A stretch of 7,458 bases of DNA from an uncultured Candidatus Melainabacteria bacterium. GTDB lineage: Bacteria; Cyanobacteriota; Vampirovibrionia; Gastranaerophilales; Gastranaerophilaceae. The notes beneath the pieces are model-generated. The model worked only from the letters and a program-made list of their open reading frames with translations. It was not told the origin of the DNA and did no database searches. The position numbers and the translations under genes are program-made. Shown in pieces: positions 5,420-7,458 of this stretch. Every line of letters begins with the position of its first letter. Position 1 is the stretch's first letter. Location: the NCBI GenBank assembly GCA_934675695.1, contig CAKURN010000067.1, positions 1 through 7,458 on the forward strand, written 5' to 3'.

Positions 5420-6368
5420 TTTTTTTAAAAAAAAAGATAATATAAAACCTGAAAAAGACACCTTCAAAAACCAAGAAGGTGCTTTGGGTTTTTTGAAAAA
5501 AGCACTATCTAAAACTTCTTCATCTCTTTTAGATAATGTTATGAATGTTGTAAAAAATCAAATTCCTGATGAGTTTGAGCTTGAGGATATTGAAACAATG
5601 CTCATAAAAGCCGATATCGGCGTTGATTATGCGGTTGAAATAGTTGAAAAAATTAAATCCCAAAAAATCAAAACTTCAGAAATAAAAGATTTTTTGAAAA
5701 ACGAATTTTTGAATGTTTTGTATTTAGATTGTGATAAAAAACTAAAATACGACAAAGACAAGCTTAATATTTATTTTGTTGTTGGTGTAAACGGTGCCGG
5801 AAAAACGACTTTGATTGGAAAACTGGCTAACCGTTTTAAACAACAAAACAACAAAGTTCTTCTTGTTGCAGGAGATACATTCAGGGCTGCCGCAGAAGAA
5901 CAACTGGATGTTTGGTCAAAAAGAGCTAACGTCGATATAATTCGAGAAGACAAAGCCGACAGTGCGTCTTTAGTGTATCGAGCTATAGATAAAGCAAGAA
6001 GCGAAAACTACAACGTGATTATTATTGATAGTGCAGGCAGACTCCAAAATAAATTCAATTTAATTGAAGAATTGAAAAAAATCAAAAATGTAATATCTAA
6101 AAAAATCAATGATGACAATTTGGAAACAATGCTTGTTTTAGACGGAACTCAAGGACAAAACGGTCTATCTCAAGCAAACGTATTCAACGAAGCGGTTGAT
6201 ATAACTTCTCTTGCTATTACAAAATTGGATGGTTCATCTAAAGGCGGGATAGTTTTTGCAATAGCTAAAGAACTAAAGCTTCCAACAAAATTAATTGGTG
6301 TTGGAGAAAAAATCGAAGATATTGTTGATTTCGATGGTAGAGAATTTGTTGAAGCGATTTTTGGCTAA
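5412..6368 (+). CDS. ftsY: Signal recognition particle receptor FtsY (SRP-type GTPase)
   Basis: FtsY docks ribosome-SRP complexes at the inner membrane and hydrolyses GTP together with Ffh to hand nascent membrane proteins to the translocon. From the ATG at 5412 the product has 318 residues. It begins with a short basic, probably membrane-binding tail (MFNFFKKK) in place of the long acidic A domain of E. coli. A helical N domain follows (about 38-105, with LEDIETMLIKADIGVDYAVE). The G domain has the P-loop GVNGAGKTTLIGKLA (125-139), GDTFRAAAEEQL (154-165), DSAGR (206-210, usually DTAGR), TKLDGSSKGG (270-279) and the closing GVGEKIEDIVDFDGREFV (296-313). A TTG three codons upstream (5403) could extend it, but the ATG gives the familiar N-terminus. 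The start lies inside the last codons of nusB (8-base overlap including the stop), and no good ribosome site is seen, so translation is probably coupled to nusB. Confidence 0.95.
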   Translation: MFNFFKKKDNIKPEKDTFKNQEGALGFLKKALSKTSSSLLDNVMNVVKNQIPDEFELEDIETMLIKADIGVDYAVEIVEKIKSQKIKTSEIKDFLKNEFLNVLYLDCDKKLKYDKDKLNIYFVVGVNGAGKTTLIGKLANRFKQQNNKVLLVAGDTFRAAAEEQLDVWSKRANVDIIREDKADSASLVYRAIDKARSENYNVIIIDSAGRLQNKFNLIEELKKIKNVISKKINDDNLETMLVLDGTQGQNGLSQANVFNEAVDITSLAITKLDGSSKGGIVFAIAKELKLPTKLIGVGEKIEDIVDFDGREFVEAIFG

Positions 6369-6382
6369 AAATAAAATTTTTT

Positions 6383-7458
6383 ATGAAAAAACTTATTTTA
6401 CATGATAAAACTTTTACGGTTTTTGTTTCAATATTTTATATATTGGGTATTTTTAGTGTTTTTTATAAAGTCGAAATTTTATTTGCGTTTATTAGTTTAG
6501 TATTGCTTTTGGTGTTGTTGTTTTCTGTAAAATACAAATCAAAAAGACTGATTTTTTTGTATTTTATATTCTTTTTGGGAGTTTTTCGTTGCGAATATTC
6601 AGTAAAAACAGATACAAATTTCAACAATTTTAATTGCAAAAATGCAAAAATTACAGGAAGAATTGTTAGTGCTAAAAATATTTCTTCAAAAAACGAAAAA
6701 GTGAAGTTTTTTCTAAAACCAACTTCAATTACAGCCTACAATCAAGAATTTAAAAACATAGATTCAAAGATTTTTGTTAGTTTGGATATAAACGATAACA
6801 TCGAAAATAAAATCCAAATAGGAAATATTGTTGAATTAAAAGGAAAATTAACGACACCTATAAAAGCTTCTAATCCTTATCAATTCGATTACAAAAAATA
6901 CCTGCAAAATCACGATAGTGGAAATATTTTGTATGGAAAAACCAAAGATACAAAACTTCTTTCTGTTCCAAAAATCGACAAAAACTACGAAGATAACTGG
7001 TATTATGTTTTAAATAAATTTGAAAAAACAAGAACAAATATCTTAAATCAGCACAAAAAAAACATAAAATCCCCGTATTTAGAAGTCTTGGGCGGGATAG
7101 TTTTTGGTGATGAAGCAGTTAACGTTGACGAGAATACAAAAGAAAATTTCAAAAATTCAGGTTTGTTGCATTTGCTTGCAGCTAGTGGATTGAATGTAGC
7201 TCTTATTTATGGGATTTGGTGGTGGTTTGCAAAATTAATCAGTTTTCCTTATACGTTATCTGTTGCAGTAGGTGCTATTTTTGTTGTTTTTTATACTTTT
7301 ATGACCGGTTTTCCGCCTTCTATATTGAGAGCCGGTTTGATGCTATTATTTATTTTGTTTGGAAAAATAATCGACAAAACCGCAAATTCAGTAGCTTTGA
7401 TTTTTTGGGTCGGGTTTTTGATTTTGCTGTTCAATCCAAAAATGCTTTTTGATGTAGG
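6383..7458 (+). CDS. comEC: ComEC/Rec2-type DNA-uptake channel, N-terminal part, cut by window edge
   Basis: From the ATG at 6383 the frame is open for 358 codons to the window edge, so the C-terminus is missing. ComEC carries one DNA strand across the inner membrane during natural transformation. Two to three hydrophobic helices open the protein (about 10-70), with a cysteine at 70. They are followed by the soluble OB-fold-like DUF4131 region (about 85-195), containing the family pattern NPYQFDYKKYL (164-174, usually NPG.FDY..YL). The Competence domain then begins with GIVFGDEAVNVDE (238-250) and SGLLHLLAASGLNVALIYG (259-277), and continues with YTFMTGFPPSILRAGLMLL (304-322) and NPKMLFDVG, all recognisable ComEC signatures. 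The usual SGLHV is SGLNV here. It starts 14 bp behind ftsY with no terminator between and no clear ribosome site (poly-T directly before the ATG). The C-terminal metallo-beta-lactamase-like domain of many ComEC proteins would lie beyond the window and cannot be judged. Confidence 0.9.
   Translation, partial: MKKLILHDKTFTVFVSIFYILGIFSVFYKVEILFAFISLVLLLVLLFSVKYKSKRLIFLYFIFFLGVFRCEYSVKTDTNFNNFNCKNAKITGRIVSAKNISSKNEKVKFFLKPTSITAYNQEFKNIDSKIFVSLDINDNIENKIQIGNIVELKGKLTTPIKASNPYQFDYKKYLQNHDSGNILYGKTKDTKLLSVPKIDKNYEDNWYYVLNKFEKTRTNILNQHKKNIKSPYLEVLGGIVFGDEAVNVDENTKENFKNSGLLHLLAASGLNVALIYGIWWWFAKLISFPYTLSVAVGAIFVVFYTFMTGFPPSILRAGLMLLFILFGKIIDKTANSVALIFWVGFLILLFNPKMLFDV

Noticed and set aside
7216..7452. 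Open frame of 78 codons on the plus strand
   Set aside because: It lies wholly inside comEC in another frame and has a composition unlike a real protein; the comEC frame carries the conserved motifs.
1..7458. CRISPR arrays, transposons, tRNA or rRNA genes, phage genes
   Set aside because: No spaced direct repeats, terminal inverted repeats, transposase motifs or RNA-gene sequence were seen; nearly the whole window is taken up by recognised protein genes.

Overview
The window is a strongly AT-rich bacterial segment from an organism with an outer membrane. The best taxonomic guess is an uncultured, probably gut-associated member of the Melainabacteria/Gastranaerophilales, the non-photosynthetic sister group of Cyanobacteria. 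Three things point there: an orphan pseudopilin with the N-terminus KKAFTLAEVMITLTVIG, a style I associate with that group; a NusB of 217 residues whose N-terminus (MQARRASRELAL) and long insert resemble cyanobacterial NusB rather than the usual ~140-residue protein; and nusB directly followed by ftsY, as I recall it in cyanobacteria. This assignment is inference from recall, not a database match.

Left part (1-3531): a complete-looking tripartite drug-efflux locus. A TolC-like outer membrane factor, cut by the window edge, runs leftward from 388. Divergent from it, a tight rightward operon encodes a MarR-family regulator (501-977), an EmrA/HlyD-type periplasmic adaptor (986-1981) and an EmrB-type 14-helix MFS transporter (1984-3531). 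The 112-bp divergent intergenic region holds an almost perfect 18-bp dyad (449-466) flanked by two further half-sites. It is the obvious candidate operator through which the MarR protein would control both itself plus the pump and the outer membrane channel.

Middle (3528-4676): a leftward type IV pilin-like/pseudopilin gene whose stop codon interlocks with that of emrB in a shared TTAA. Its real start is very probably the TTG at 4346, behind a strong Shine-Dalgarno sequence. Divergent from it is an 87-residue XRE-type helix-turn-helix protein. The apparent pilin promoter overlaps the start codon of the regulator gene. A 16-bp dyad (4367-4382) lies at the predicted pilin transcription start and upstream of the regulator promoter, suggesting shared local control.

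Right part (4766-7458): a rightward housekeeping cluster of nusB (transcription antitermination), ftsY (signal recognition particle receptor; its start overlaps the nusB end) and, after 14 bp, the N-terminal part of comEC (DNA-uptake channel for natural transformation), which runs off the right edge. There is no stretch over 300 bases without a gene. I saw no tRNA, rRNA, CRISPR, insertion sequence or clear intrinsic terminator. The window looks mostly like ordinary chromosome; the most interesting material is regulatory (the two divergent intergenic regions) together with the cysteine-rich orphan pseudopilin.
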